Below are positions 16,304 through 25,687 of a stretch of DNA of 64,000 nucleotides, in pieces; the first letter of the stretch is position 1; each line of letters starts with the position of its first letter. The stretch is from Nitrososphaera sp964556935 (GTDB lineage Archaea > Thermoproteota > Nitrososphaeria > Nitrososphaerales > Nitrososphaeraceae). Below the pieces are notes generated by a model. The model had not been told where the DNA came from. It saw nothing but the letters and a program-made list of their open reading frames with translations, and made no database searches. A program made the translations under genes and the position numbers. The stretch lies in contig CAZKXR010000009.1 of the NCBI GenBank assembly GCA_964556935.1, positions 17,399-81,398 of the forward strand, in the 5' to 3' direction.

Positions 16304-18248
16304 TCTTCAACACCTGCCTCCTTGGAGCATTACCGGTAGATATTCGCCGGACGGCGTTATAAACCTCGTCTAGGGACATCGGCCTGCCGTTGTACTTGAC
16401 CACCAGGTAATCCGGCTGCCTTCCCACATGCTGCCGGACAAGCGAGCCAAGCTGGCCGGAATAGTTCATCTCGATATCAACAACCGCCCTCGAGTTGCCC
16501 AGCAACGACCTGACAAGGTCTGAGGGGAACGGGTTTAGAAGCCGGACCTGGATGAACTTGACGGCGATCCCGTCTTTCTGCAGATTGTCGATGGCGTCCA
16601 GTATCGCGCCCTTTGTTGAGCCCCAGCTGACCAGAACAATATCTGCGTCTGGATTTCCATACAGCACGGCCTTGTCCTCGTCGGCAATTTCCTTTAACGC
16701 AAGGTCCAGCTTGCTCATCCTTTTGTCCATCATCTGCACCCGGAGCTCAGGATCTTCGGTGATGTGGCCCTCCTCCGTGTGCTCGTCGCCGGTATTCCAG
16801 AATATCGCATTTTCAGTTCCAAGCGGGATCCTCGGACTCAGAGGGTTGTCAGACAGCTTAAAACGCAAATAGTTGCCAGCCGCGCCCTTGTCTGACTCGG
16901 ATATCTTGTCTGCAACAAGGCCCCTGTCGATTCTGGTCTTGTTGATGTCAAAAACCCTGCACGTCATCACGCTGTTGGCTATGGCCTTGTCCAGCATGTG
17001 TATGACAGGCATCTGGTACCTCTCGGCGAAATTGAACACCTTGATGGTATCGTAGAAACTTTCTTCGATGTCGCCAGAAGCAAAGACAATCCTTGGAAAC
17101 TCGCCGTGCCCGGCGTTGACGGCGAAATTAAGGTCCCCCTGCTCGTGCCTTGTTGGAAGGCCGGTGGACGGCCCTGCCCTCTGGTAAAGCGAGATTACAA
17201 CGGGCACTTCGTTGATGCCTGCCCAGCCAAGGGCCTCTGCCATCAGCGAGAAGCCCGGCCCGGATGTGGCCGTTGCAACCCTTGAGCCGGCCAGCGCTCC
17301 ACCTATGGCCATGGCGATGGCGGCAATCTCATCTTCTGTCTGGATCACCACGGTAGACCCCTTATCTCCAGAATCGTAAAGATCCAGCACGTCGTTTGAT
17401 TCGAGAAACTCGCTGTCGTCTGACGCCGGCGTGATGGGGTAGTATGTCTGAAACCTGCAGCCTGCTACCATCTTGCCCATCGCCGATGACTGGTTGCCCT
17501 GCACGATTATGATGTCCTTGTCCACAGGCTTGGCCTGCAGCTTGTATCTAAAGCCGTCCTGGTCTGCAAATTTCGTCTTGGCATAATTGTATGTGAAATC
17601 TGCAGCCTGCACGTTTGTTTCCGCCGCTCTTTTTTTAGCCCGGAATATGAATTGGATTGCCCTTGCAAGTAGCCCGCTGTCAAAGTCCATCAGCGCCATC
17701 GAAGCGGAAATAGCCATGACATTGGTCATTCTGGTCAGCTTGCTGAGCGCCGGATCGTTTACTTTTCTGGCAAATTCCTCCAAAAGCTGAAAGTAAGGCA
17801 TCGGGTAAAGCATGACTCCCCGGGACTTGGCGTGCTCAAGTGCGTCCTGCACCGAAAAACCCAGGCCAGCCTTTTCCAGAGTCTTTTTGATTCTGGCCGA
17901 AGCATGGCTGTCGATGGTGGGCACCTCGTCTATATTGGTCTCAGCGATATCAGCATTATAGATTATACCGCCGCCTTCCGTCACATCGCTGGAATGACGA
18001 AATACCGTCTCTGCGTCAAAGGATACCAGCATGTTTATGCAGTCTACGTGAGAGCGTATCGGCGTTTCTGCTACCCGGACAGTGAAGTAACTGTGCTCGC
18101 CCTTGATATTGGAGTAGTACTCGCGTTTTCCGAAAACGTGCAGGCCAGCAAGCGCGCAGGCTCGGGAGAATATGTTTGCAGCCGAGTCCACACCGCTGCC
18201 CTGCGCCCCGCCTATGACCCAATTCAAAGAATTCACTACCTCTGGCAT
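16293..18248 (-). CDS. korA: 2-oxoacid:ferredoxin oxidoreductase, fused gamma-alpha subunit
   Basis: A 651-residue fusion of the gamma domain (about 1-200, starting VIGGAQGSGVDSAANIFSRA) with the alpha domain (from about 240, VDKDIIIVQGNQSSAMGKMV, YYPITPASDDSEFLES and the TATSGPGFSLMAEALGWAG stretch). The YPITP motif marks this archaeal class and is associated with 2-oxoacid recognition. Together with korB it forms the catalytic complex. With aconitase and isocitrate dehydrogenase encoded just upstream, it fits the 2-oxoglutarate step of the TCA cycle; pyruvate is an alternative substrate that sequence alone cannot exclude. Confidence 0.93.
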   Translation of the reverse strand: MPEVVNSLNWVIGGAQGSGVDSAANIFSRACALAGLHVFGKREYYSNIKGEHSYFTVRVAETPIRSHVDCINMLVSFDAETVFRHSSDVTEGGGIIYNADIAETNIDEVPTIDSHASARIKKTLEKAGLGFSVQDALEHAKSRGVMLYPMPYFQLLEEFARKVNDPALSKLTRMTNVMAISASMALMDFDSGLLARAIQFIFRAKKRAAETNVQAADFTYNYAKTKFADQDGFRYKLQAKPVDKDIIIVQGNQSSAMGKMVAGCRFQTYYPITPASDDSEFLESNDVLDLYDSGDKGSTVVIQTEDEIAAIAMAIGGALAGSRVATATSGPGFSLMAEALGWAGINEVPVVISLYQRAGPSTGLPTRHEQGDLNFAVNAGHGEFPRIVFASGDIEESFYDTIKVFNFAERYQMPVIHMLDKAIANSVMTCRVFDINKTRIDRGLVADKISESDKGAAGNYLRFKLSDNPLSPRIPLGTENAIFWNTGDEHTEEGHITEDPELRVQMMDKRMSKLDLALKEIADEDKAVLYGNPDADIVLVSWGSTKGAILDAIDNLQKDGIAVKFIQVRLLNPFPSDLVRSLLGNSRAVVDIEMNYSGQLGSLVRQHVGRQPDYLVVKYNGRPMSLDEVYNAVRRISTGNAPRRQVLKNGT

Positions 18249-18316
18249 TTGGATAACGAATTATCCTTGTTATTCTGCCTTTTTAATGCTTTAGAAAAGG
18301 CAAGCCTGTAGTCTAA

Positions 18317-18451
18317 TTAGCCGCCGCCAGTCGCAGCCTCAAAGAGGCAGCATTCGCAGGCGTCTTTCTTGCCGCAGTAAGGGCAGGCGCACATGCAGGC
18401 TTCAAGCGGATTGCCGCAGGTGTCACACATGACAACGTCGTCGGTTGTCAT
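18317..18451 (-). CDS. 44-residue cysteine-rich (probable zinc-binding) protein
   Basis: A small gene with ATG at 18449-18451 and TAA at 18317-18319. The product carries nine cysteines in a compact array: VMCDTCGNPLEACMCACPYCG, then DACECCLFEA, with CxxC pairs that could hold one or two zinc ions. It ends in a Gly tail. It sits between the oxidoreductase operon and aconitase, all on the minus strand, 33 bp downstream of the aconitase stop. The pattern resembles small archaeal zinc-ribbon proteins of unknown role. Confidence 0.65.
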   Translation of the reverse strand: MTTDDVVMCDTCGNPLEACMCACPYCGKKDACECCLFEAATGGG

Positions 18452-18484
18452 CTACCCTCATCACGGGCTTTTGGTTATTATACT

Positions 18485-20758
18485 TTATTTCGCGCGCAGG
18501 ATGTTTAACGCCGAGCCTGCCTTGAACCACTCTATTTGCGAGGCGTTGTACGAGTGCTTGAGCATTATTTCTTCAGCTCTGCCGTCGCTGTGGTGCACAA
18601 CACATCTCAGCGGCTTGCCGGCCTGCATGTCCTTTAGGCCAACCATGCTCAGCCGGTCGTCTTCAAGGATCTTGTCATAGTCAGCAGGATTGGCAAAGGT
18701 CAGTGCAAGCACGCCCTGCTTTTTCAGGTTGGTCTCATGAATCCTTGCAAAGGATCTTGCTATCACGGCCGCACAGCCAAGGTAGCGAGGAGTCATTGCC
18801 GCGTGTTCCCTGCTGCTTCCCTCGCCGTAGTTGTTGTCACCTATTATGATCCATTTCAGCGACTGGGCCCGGTACTCGCGGGCGACGTGGGGGAAAGCCT
18901 CTGTCTTGCCGGTAAGCTGATTCTTGCCGTTTCCAACCTGGCCGCTGTACGCATTGACTCCGCCAAGGAGCAGGTTGTCGCTTATCTTGTCTAAATGTCC
19001 GCGGTACATCAGCCAGGCTCCGGCAGGCGATATGTGATCCGTGGTGCATTTGCCCTTGACCTTGGCCAGGACTGGCAGTTTTTCATAGTCCCTTCCATCC
19101 CATGGAGCAAAGGGCTCCAGTTTTTGCAGCCGGTCGCTGTCCTTGTTTATGATGACTTCAATGCCGCTTGGGTCTTCGGCCGGCGGCACGTAGACATCCT
19201 TTACGTACTTGAAGCCTTCTGAGGGGACTTCTGGTGCCGGTTTTGGAGGCTGCAGTTTGAATCTCGTGCCGTCAGCGGCTACCAGATCATCAGTTACAGG
19301 GTTAAACGAAAGCCTCCCACCCAGGGCAAGGGCAATGACCAGTTCCGGGCTTCCAATAAAGTTCATCGTCTCGCGCCTGCCATCGTTGCGGCCCGGGAAG
19401 TTCCGGTTGTAGGACGTTACGATGGTGTTGGGCTCGCCTTTCTTCAGCTCTGGCCGGCTCCACTGACCGATGCACGGCCCGCAGGCATTTGCCAGTACGT
19501 TTGCCCCGATCTTTTGCAGCGTCTGCATCTGGCCGTCCCGCTCGATGGTTGCCCGTATCATCTCCGAGCCGGGTGTGACCTGCAGCGGGACTCTAGTCTT
19601 GATCCCCTTGGCCATTGCCTGCTGCGCAATATCCGCAGCACGGGACATATCCTCGTACGAGGAGTTGGTGCAGCTTCCGATGAGTGCAACGGAGATGCTG
19701 TCAAGGTAGTTATTCTTTTTCACGTCCTCAGACATCTTGGATATCGGCCTTGCCAGGTCCGGCGTATGGGGGCCGACTACGTACGGCTCCAGCTTAGAAA
19801 GGTCGATCTCGATCACCTGGTCAAAGTATTTTGCCGGCTCTATTTCCACTTCTGGATCCTCGGTCAGCAATTCCATGTGCTGGTTGGCAAGATCGGCAAT
19901 CGCTCCGCGGTTGGTAGCACGAAGGTACGTCTCCATCCGTTCGTCGTACGGGAATATGGAACACGTGGCGCCGATCTCTGCGCCCATGTTGGTTATGGTC
20001 GCCTTGCCGGTGCAGCTGATGGTCTTGGCGCCGGGGCCGAAATACTCGATGATTGCATTTGTGCCGCCAGAAACCGTGAGCTTTGAAGCCACGTAGAGTA
20101 TGATGTCCTTGGGGGCGGCCCATCCGTCAAGTTTGCCGGTGAGGTACACTCCGATGCGCTTTGGATACAGCAGCTCCCATGGCATGCCGGCCATCACTTC
20201 TGCCGCATCCAACCCGCCCACTCCTATTGCCACCATCCCAAGGCCGCCGGCGTTTGGAGTGTGCGAGTCCGTGCCTATCATCAGGCCGCCGGGGAAGGCA
20301 TAGTTTTCCAGCACAACCTGGTGGATTATTCCGGCGCCGGGCTTCCAGAATCCAATTCCGTACTTTCTTGAGGCAGATTCAAGGAACTGGTAAACCTCGT
20401 TGTTTTCAATGATTGCAAACCGGGTGTCTGTGGCGCTGTCGACCTTGGCCTGTATCAGGTGATCGCAGTGGACGGTGGTTGGCAGGGCTGCTCTCTTCAG
20501 GCCTGCCTGCATGAACTGCAGAATCGTCATCTGGCCTGTGACGTCCTGCAGCGCGACCCTGTCGGGGTTCAAGAACACGTAACTCTTGCCGCGCTCCGGG
20601 TCATAGACATCGCCGTCAAGATGGCCTACCAGTATCTTTTCGGAAAGTGTTAACGGTCTGCCGACCAGCTTCCTGAACTTGGAAACATTGGCCTCAAGTT
20701 TTGAATAAACGCGGCTTACAAGCTCCGCGGTGGTCTCGATTTTAATCTGGTTACTCAT
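18485..20758 (-). CDS. acn: aconitate hydratase
   Basis: Interconverts citrate and isocitrate with a [4Fe-4S] cluster. The three cluster cysteines are in LIGSCTNSSYEDM and NACGPCIGQW, with GTDSHTPNAGGLGMVAIGVGG for substrate binding and DHISPAGAWL plus NNYGEGSSREHAAM in the swivelling C-terminal domain. The 757-residue length and domain order match the mitochondrial-type aconitase. It is divergent from isocitrate dehydrogenase across a 94-bp promoter region, so consecutive TCA enzymes share one control region. Confidence 0.96.
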   Translation of the reverse strand: MSNQIKIETTAELVSRVYSKLEANVSKFRKLVGRPLTLSEKILVGHLDGDVYDPERGKSYVFLNPDRVALQDVTGQMTILQFMQAGLKRAALPTTVHCDHLIQAKVDSATDTRFAIIENNEVYQFLESASRKYGIGFWKPGAGIIHQVVLENYAFPGGLMIGTDSHTPNAGGLGMVAIGVGGLDAAEVMAGMPWELLYPKRIGVYLTGKLDGWAAPKDIILYVASKLTVSGGTNAIIEYFGPGAKTISCTGKATITNMGAEIGATCSIFPYDERMETYLRATNRGAIADLANQHMELLTEDPEVEIEPAKYFDQVIEIDLSKLEPYVVGPHTPDLARPISKMSEDVKKNNYLDSISVALIGSCTNSSYEDMSRAADIAQQAMAKGIKTRVPLQVTPGSEMIRATIERDGQMQTLQKIGANVLANACGPCIGQWSRPELKKGEPNTIVTSYNRNFPGRNDGRRETMNFIGSPELVIALALGGRLSFNPVTDDLVAADGTRFKLQPPKPAPEVPSEGFKYVKDVYVPPAEDPSGIEVIINKDSDRLQKLEPFAPWDGRDYEKLPVLAKVKGKCTTDHISPAGAWLMYRGHLDKISDNLLLGGVNAYSGQVGNGKNQLTGKTEAFPHVAREYRAQSLKWIIIGDNNYGEGSSREHAAMTPRYLGCAAVIARSFARIHETNLKKQGVLALTFANPADYDKILEDDRLSMVGLKDMQAGKPLRCVVHHSDGRAEEIMLKHSYNASQIEWFKAGSALNILRAK

Positions 20759-20852
20759 TTCGCCTGAATATGGAAAAATGCCAAAACGGCATATTTAGTC
20801 CTTCTCGGACCTCTCTACAAATAAATACATCGGCCAAGCAGTGCTTGCTCAA

Positions 20853-21887
20853 ATGACCAAAAAAGCAGCTATCATCAAAGGAGATGGTGTTGGCCCAGAG
20901 ATCGTTGATTCCATGATCAGGGTTTTGAAGACCTGCAACTCACAGATTGAATTGATTTTATGTGAAGGCGGCTCTGAGCAATGGGAAATGAACGGTCGCA
21001 AGGATCCGTCGTACATTCCAGACGCCACGATGAAGCTGCTTGAAGAAAGCAACGCCTGCTACAAGGGGCCGACCACTACGCTGCCGATACCCAACGCCCC
21101 TAGGAGCGTTGCAGTCACGCTCAGACAAAAGTTCGAGCTGTATTCAAACATCAGGCCTATCAAGACGTACAAGAGGGTCACCCCAAACCATGACCTGGAT
21201 TTTGTGTGTTTCAGGGAAGCAACAGAGGGGCTTTACACCGGCATTGAAATACAACTGACAGACGACGTGGCAATTGCCATCAGGAAGATAACCAAGTCTG
21301 GCTGTAGACGCTTTGCCAATGCAACGATGGACTGGGCCAGAAAATACAACCTGAACAAGGTCGTTGCAATTACGAAGCGAAACATCCTGAAGACAACCGA
21401 CGGCATATTCCTAGAGGAGATGCAAAACGCCGCCCAGAGGTACGGCGGTATTGAAGTTCAAGAGTTATACATTGACAACATGATGCAGCAGCTGGTCATC
21501 AACCCAGAGCAGTTCAACGGGACCGTGCTGGCAAGCACCAACCTTTTCATGGACATAGTCTCCGAGCTGGCGTCCGGAGTCATCGGATCCATAGGGCTTG
21601 TTTATTCATCAAATATGGGAGACAGGTTTGCCATGTTTGAAGCGGCTCATGGAAGCGCGCCAACCATTGCCCGGCAGAACAAGGTCAACCCCACTGCAGC
21701 CATACTTTCAGGCGCGTGGATGGCAGAGTATCTTGGAGAATCGCACATCAAGGATGCCATATTCCACGCAACGGAGCAGGTGATAAACGAAGGAAAGTAC
21801 GTCACGGCTGACATCGGTGGAAATGCGTCGACAACCCAGATGACCGATGCCATATGCCAGATTGCAGAAAAACAGCTAAAAAGATAA
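20853..21887 (+). CDS. icd: isocitrate dehydrogenase (isocitrate/isopropylmalate family)
   Basis: Oxidative decarboxylation of isocitrate to 2-oxoglutarate. Family features: AIIKGDGVGPEIVDSM, FELYSNIRPIKTYKR, REATEGLYTGIE, LYIDNMMQQLVINPEQF (divalent metal Asp and Lys/Tyr region), and the EAAHGSAPTIARQNKVNPTA cofactor segment. The ATG at 20853 is favoured because ATAAATAC at 20820-20827 lies about 27 nt upstream; GTG at 20841 is in frame. Divergence from aconitase supports isocitrate rather than isopropylmalate as substrate. Cofactor choice (NAD or NADP) is not certain. Confidence 0.9.
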   Translation: MTKKAAIIKGDGVGPEIVDSMIRVLKTCNSQIELILCEGGSEQWEMNGRKDPSYIPDATMKLLEESNACYKGPTTTLPIPNAPRSVAVTLRQKFELYSNIRPIKTYKRVTPNHDLDFVCFREATEGLYTGIEIQLTDDVAIAIRKITKSGCRRFANATMDWARKYNLNKVVAITKRNILKTTDGIFLEEMQNAAQRYGGIEVQELYIDNMMQQLVINPEQFNGTVLASTNLFMDIVSELASGVIGSIGLVYSSNMGDRFAMFEAAHGSAPTIARQNKVNPTAAILSGAWMAEYLGESHIKDAIFHATEQVINEGKYVTADIGGNASTTQMTDAICQIAEKQLKR

Positions 21888-21925
21888 ACATCATTTAATA
21901 CAAAGCCAATCGCTGTAGATCCAGT

Positions 21926-22420
21926 TTGGATTACAAATTCGCTGCGGTAATTGCAGGCATAATAACCGTCATGGGAGTGTTGATAGCGTTTCCAAACCTG
22001 AACCAGCAGTCAAACACGGACCAAGCCAACGACTTTAGGATCGAATACAGCAAGCAAAGGCTAGTCCGGTCTGAGACAGGCCTTGCGGCCAGCAGCGCAG
22101 AGCTCCTGACCATTGACAGCAGCGGCCTGGCAACGTACTCGACAGGGCAGTCATCTGAAAAACAGCTTCAGCTAAACAGAGAAGAGATCGGCCGGCTCAA
22201 GGGCCTTATTCTTGAGACAGGTTTCATGCAGATACCGCGGACTGACTACCTGCAGAAAGACGGCCTTTCAGAGTTCACGAAATACACCCTCAGAGCAACG
22301 GCAGAAGGCAGTCAAAAGACCGTCAACTGGGTTGACGCGGCTTCGTACGAGGGTACGATTCCCCCCATAATCTCCAACGTAGGGTTGCAGCTTGACGGCG
22401 TTATTGCAAAATTCGGCTGA
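21926..22420 (+). CDS. membrane-anchored hypothetical protein
   Basis: A 164-residue protein with an N-terminal membrane anchor (FAAVIAGIITVMGVLIAF) and a small outside domain that reads like the beta/alpha pattern seen in uncharacterised lipoprotein-like modules (IEYSKQRLVRSETGLAASSAELLTI, LNREEIGRLKGLILETGFMQI). The TTG start is supported by TTTAATAC at 21893-21900, about 28 nt upstream. No family recognised. It sits alone between isocitrate dehydrogenase and pdxS. Confidence 0.6.
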   Translation: MDYKFAAVIAGIITVMGVLIAFPNLNQQSNTDQANDFRIEYSKQRLVRSETGLAASSAELLTIDSSGLATYSTGQSSEKQLQLNREEIGRLKGLILETGFMQIPRTDYLQKDGLSEFTKYTLRATAEGSQKTVNWVDAASYEGTIPPIISNVGLQLDGVIAKFG

Positions 22421-22456
22421 AACATATATAGAGCATTTTAGGTCATTGCACCTGTA

Positions 22457-23428
22457 ATGACAATATCGCTTGTTGCCAGCGAGCCGGGTGCCAAGGGCGT
22501 GAAAGTAGAGAACGCAGAGAGTATCAGGACGGTTCGCGGAACAACCTTGCTAAAACGCGGCTTTGCTCATATGCAAAAGCACGGCGTTGTCATGGACGTT
22601 ACAAGTGTCGAGCAGGCCCAGATAGCCGAGGAAGCCGGCGCAGTGGCCGTGATGGTTCTAGACAAGCTTCCTTACGATGTCCGCAAGGCCGGCGGCGTTG
22701 CCAGGACTGCAAGCATCAAGGTAATCGAGGAGATAATGGATGCCGTTACTATCCCCATAATGGCCAAGTGCAGGATCGGCCACATCGATGAAGCTAGGGT
22801 ATTGCAGGTGACAGGCGTGGACATGATAGATGAAAGCGAAGTGCTTACGCCGGCAGACGAGGAGCGGCACATCTGGAAGTGGGATTTCACTACACCGTTT
22901 GTAAACGGCGCCAAAAACCTGGGCGAGGCCCTGCGCAGGATAGAGGAAGGCGCGGCCATGATACGAACCAAGGGCGAGCCGGGCACCGGCAATGTTGCAG
23001 AGGCTGTTACTCACATCCGCATGGTCAACAACGAGATCCGCAGAATAAGGTCGCATTATCAGGATGGTGACAAGCAGGAATTGATGAAGGCAGGAAGAGA
23101 GATGAAGGTCTCGTACGCCATCGTTGAGGAGACGGCAAGACTCGGCAGGCTGCCGGTGGTCAATTTCGCGGCCGGCGGCATAACAACGCCGGCGGACGCG
23201 GCGTTTTTGATGAACCTTGGCTGCGACGGCGTCTTTGTTGGTTCAGGAATCTTCAAGTCTGAAGACCCCGCACAGAGGGCACGGGCCGTTGTACTTGCAA
23301 CGACATTTTTCGACGACCCCAAGGTGGTCAGGGACGCGCAAAAGATGGTGGATGAAAAGAAGTCGCTGCTTGGTCTTGATACCAAGAACCTTGAGCTTAG
23401 AATGCAGGAAAGAGGACAGTCGGCTTGA
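22457..23428 (+). CDS. pdxS: pyridoxal 5'-phosphate synthase, lyase subunit
   Basis: Builds PLP from ribose 5-phosphate, glyceraldehyde 3-phosphate and ammonia. The TIM-barrel protein is very conserved: LLKRGFAHMQKHGVVMDV, MVLDKLPYDVRKAGGVART (with the substrate Lys), MAKCRIGHIDEARVLQ, and FAAGGITTPADAAFLMNLG with the phosphate-binding GVFVGSGIFKS. 323 residues, slightly longer than bacterial forms. A TATA box (about 22422-22430) lies about 28 nt before the ATG. It overlaps the glutaminase gene by 4 bp. Confidence 0.97.
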   Translation: MTISLVASEPGAKGVKVENAESIRTVRGTTLLKRGFAHMQKHGVVMDVTSVEQAQIAEEAGAVAVMVLDKLPYDVRKAGGVARTASIKVIEEIMDAVTIPIMAKCRIGHIDEARVLQVTGVDMIDESEVLTPADEERHIWKWDFTTPFVNGAKNLGEALRRIEEGAAMIRTKGEPGTGNVAEAVTHIRMVNNEIRRIRSHYQDGDKQELMKAGREMKVSYAIVEETARLGRLPVVNFAAGGITTPADAAFLMNLGCDGVFVGSGIFKSEDPAQRARAVVLATTFFDDPKVVRDAQKMVDEKKSLLGLDTKNLELRMQERGQSA

Positions 23429-24063
23429 GCAGGAAATCAGCTGTTACCATCGGCGTCCTTGGGTTTCAAGGCGATATTGAGGAAAACGTTTCGGCAGTAA
23501 AGCAGGCTGCCAAGGAGATGAAGGCCAGAGCTACCGTGCAGCTTGTCAGGTATCCAGAAGAGATGGAGGAGGTAGACGGCCTCATCCTGCCGGGAGGAGA
23601 AAGCACGGTCCAGAGCAGCCTTGCCGCCATACAGCGGTCGTTGCCTGTTCTAAAGAAGCGCATTGCCGAGGGCATGCCGGTTCTGGGCACGTGTGCTGGC
23701 ATGATCATGCTTTCCAGACGAGCCTACGACCGAGTGGTGGGAGACACCAAGCAAGAGATGATAGGCAACCTGGACATCGTCATTGAACGAAATGCCTTTG
23801 GCAGGCAGAACGATTCGTTTGAGGCAGATCTCGATATCGGCATCGTAGGAAAAGGCAAGTTCAAGGGGGTTTTCATAAGAGCGCCGGCGGTAAACGAGGT
23901 CGGCAAGGACGTCGAGGTCATAGCCAAGCACGGAAACAAGATCGTCGCTGTAAAGCAAAAGAACATCATCGGGACTGCGTTCCACCCGGAGCTTGCAGAC
24001 GATGCAAGAATGCACAAGCAGTTTCTCAAGATGGTTCTTGATTACAGAAAAGGCAAGGCCTAA
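23425..24063 (+). CDS. pdxT: pyridoxal 5'-phosphate synthase, glutaminase subunit
   Basis: Supplies ammonia from glutamine to PdxS. Class I amidotransferase: catalytic Cys90 in PVLGTCAGMIML, His/Glu in GTAFHPELADDARMH, and the family GGES motif in ILPGGESTVQSSL. The TTG start at 23425 overlaps the pdxS stop, giving coupled translation and equal dosage of the two subunits of the dodecameric complex. 212 residues. The PLP it helps make serves hemL and the class V aminotransferase also present in this window. Confidence 0.96.
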   Translation: MSRKSAVTIGVLGFQGDIEENVSAVKQAAKEMKARATVQLVRYPEEMEEVDGLILPGGESTVQSSLAAIQRSLPVLKKRIAEGMPVLGTCAGMIMLSRRAYDRVVGDTKQEMIGNLDIVIERNAFGRQNDSFEADLDIGIVGKGKFKGVFIRAPAVNEVGKDVEVIAKHGNKIVAVKQKNIIGTAFHPELADDARMHKQFLKMVLDYRKGKA

Positions 24064-24066
24064 CAT

Positions 24067-25431
24067 TCATTCCAGTGCATAGGCGGCCCTTGCAACCACT
24101 TCAGAAAGTGCAGGATGGATGTGCACCGTTCTTGCAATGCTGTCAACGCTTAATCCTGCCCTCATGGCTACAAGCACTTCATGAATGAGCACCGATGCAT
24201 GGCTTCCAAGGATGTGGCATCCCAAAATCTTCCTGTCGTGCGGCGAGACAAGCAGTTTTACAAATCCTTCCCTGTCTTCTATTGCCTCGCCCATGGCAGT
24301 ATCCTTGTACTGGTATGATGACTTTGTGTAGTGGATTCCTTTTTCCCTCAGCTCCTGCTCCGTGTAGCCGGCCCCGGCTACCTGCGGGGAGCTGAAAACC
24401 GCGTGCGGCATGGCCGTATAGTCCACCGCCACCTTTCTTTCGGGCAACACGATATTGTTGAACGCGTACTGGGCTTCAAGGTTAGCGCTGTGCTTAAACG
24501 GATACCGGCCAACGGCGTCGCCAAGGGCAAAGATTCCCTTGACACTGGTTTCCAGATACTGGTCAACAACGATAAAGCCGTCCCGGTCCACCTGGACTCC
24601 GGTTTTTGCAAGGTCAAGCGTGTCAGAATTGGGGATCCTGCCGGCTGCCACCAGAAGCTGGTCTGACTGCAGTTCGAGGACCTGCCCAGACGAGTTCTTG
24701 GTCCTCACGCTGATTTGATCGTTTTTCTTTGAAACCGATTCAACGTGGCATCCAAGGCAAACGTTGTATTTTCTGGAAAATATCTCGGTAAACTTGGCAG
24801 AAACCTCCTCGTCTTCATCTCGCAGGAGGACATTTCTGCGCTGGATAATGTTTATCTCGGTTCCAAGCGATCCAAAAAAGTGGGCCAGTTCCGCGGCTAT
24901 GTATCCGCCGCCCATTATGGTCAGCACCTTTGGTTGCTTGGCCAGCCTCAGTGCCTCGTCGCTGGTGATGTATACGCCATCCTCCAGCCCGCTTATCTTT
25001 GGAATGCCCGGCCGTGTGCCGGTGGCTATCAGGATCCTGTCCGCGGCGACGGTTTCATCGCCAACTGAAATCACCTTGTTGTCTACAAACCTGCACTGAT
25101 GTGGAAATAGACGCGGATTTTCTATTTCGCCAAACGCATTTCTGATCTGTTCTGAATCTGTGTCTATAATCCCGTTTGTCCGCTGCACAATCCTTTCAAA
25201 GTCCACCGTGACTTTTTCCACGTTAATTCCGAAGGCCTTGGCAGTCTGGATGATCTCCATCACGTCAGCGCTGTGAATGAGCAATTTTGAGGGTATGCAG
25301 CCCCGGTTGAGGCAGGTGCCGCCCATCCTGTCCCTTTCAATTATGGCGACTTTAAGGCCGCGCTGCGCAGCTGCGTTGGCAACGTCAAGACCAGAGCCGC
25401 TTCCTATCACAATGAGATCAAATTTTTCCAA
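24067..25431 (-). CDS. lpdA: dihydrolipoamide dehydrogenase-like flavoprotein
   Basis: A 454-residue FAD/NAD pyridine nucleotide-disulfide oxidoreductase. The redox pair Cys40/Cys45 is in GGTCLNRGCIPSKLLIHSADV; the NAD fold begins MGGGYIAAELAHFFGSLG; a second FAD contact is GIFALGDAVGRYPFKHSANLEAQYAF split across about residues 300-325; the catalytic base lies in the C-terminal TVHIHPALSEV. No other 2-oxoacid dehydrogenase gene is adjacent, so the electron partner (lipoamide or another disulfide) is open. It is convergent with pdxT (3-bp gap). It is distinct from the MerA homologue at 42345, which has a C-terminal Cys pair. Confidence 0.88.
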   Translation of the reverse strand: MEKFDLIVIGSGSGLDVANAAAQRGLKVAIIERDRMGGTCLNRGCIPSKLLIHSADVMEIIQTAKAFGINVEKVTVDFERIVQRTNGIIDTDSEQIRNAFGEIENPRLFPHQCRFVDNKVISVGDETVAADRILIATGTRPGIPKISGLEDGVYITSDEALRLAKQPKVLTIMGGGYIAAELAHFFGSLGTEINIIQRRNVLLRDEDEEVSAKFTEIFSRKYNVCLGCHVESVSKKNDQISVRTKNSSGQVLELQSDQLLVAAGRIPNSDTLDLAKTGVQVDRDGFIVVDQYLETSVKGIFALGDAVGRYPFKHSANLEAQYAFNNIVLPERKVAVDYTAMPHAVFSSPQVAGAGYTEQELREKGIHYTKSSYQYKDTAMGEAIEDREGFVKLLVSPHDRKILGCHILGSHASVLIHEVLVAMRAGLSVDSIARTVHIHPALSEVVARAAYALE

Positions 25432-25515
25432 CAGAGATCCGACTTGACCATATTAGATAAACATGGTGGCCGGCGTGCAGTGGTTTATAAAAGGAATTGG
25501 CGCCAATGCAGGCGC

Positions 25516-25614
25516 ATGACTCCCAAGAGGAAATTCCTTCTAGCCATAATCGGAGGAGCTGCCATAATCGTTTTTGCAATCGTCAAACTGGTCTTTAGTC
25601 TAGCAGGTCAGTAA
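25516..25614 (+). CDS. 32-residue single-span membrane peptide
   Basis: ATG at 25516, stop at 25612-25614. The product is a basic start (MTPKRK) followed by one hydrophobic helix (FLLAIIGGAAIIVFAIVKLVF) and SLAGQ. This is the same MTPRK/MTPKRK opening as the anchored protein at 9613, which also begins with a transmembrane segment. An upstream TTTATAAAAG at about 25482 provides a TATA box. It may be a genuine micro-protein or a truncated copy of such an anchor; no function is inferable. Confidence 0.45.
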   Translation: MTPKRKFLLAIIGGAAIIVFAIVKLVFSLAGQ

Positions 25615-25687
25615 AGACATTGGCAGTTGTCGCGGGGACAAATCATGCACAAAGGATTTATTCCAGTTACCAAATTCGGGAAATATA

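Noticed and set aside
24067..25431. Second mercuric reductase.
   Set aside because: The redox CLNRGC motif is shared, but the C-terminal vicinal Cys pair is missing, so it is called dihydrolipoamide dehydrogenase-like.
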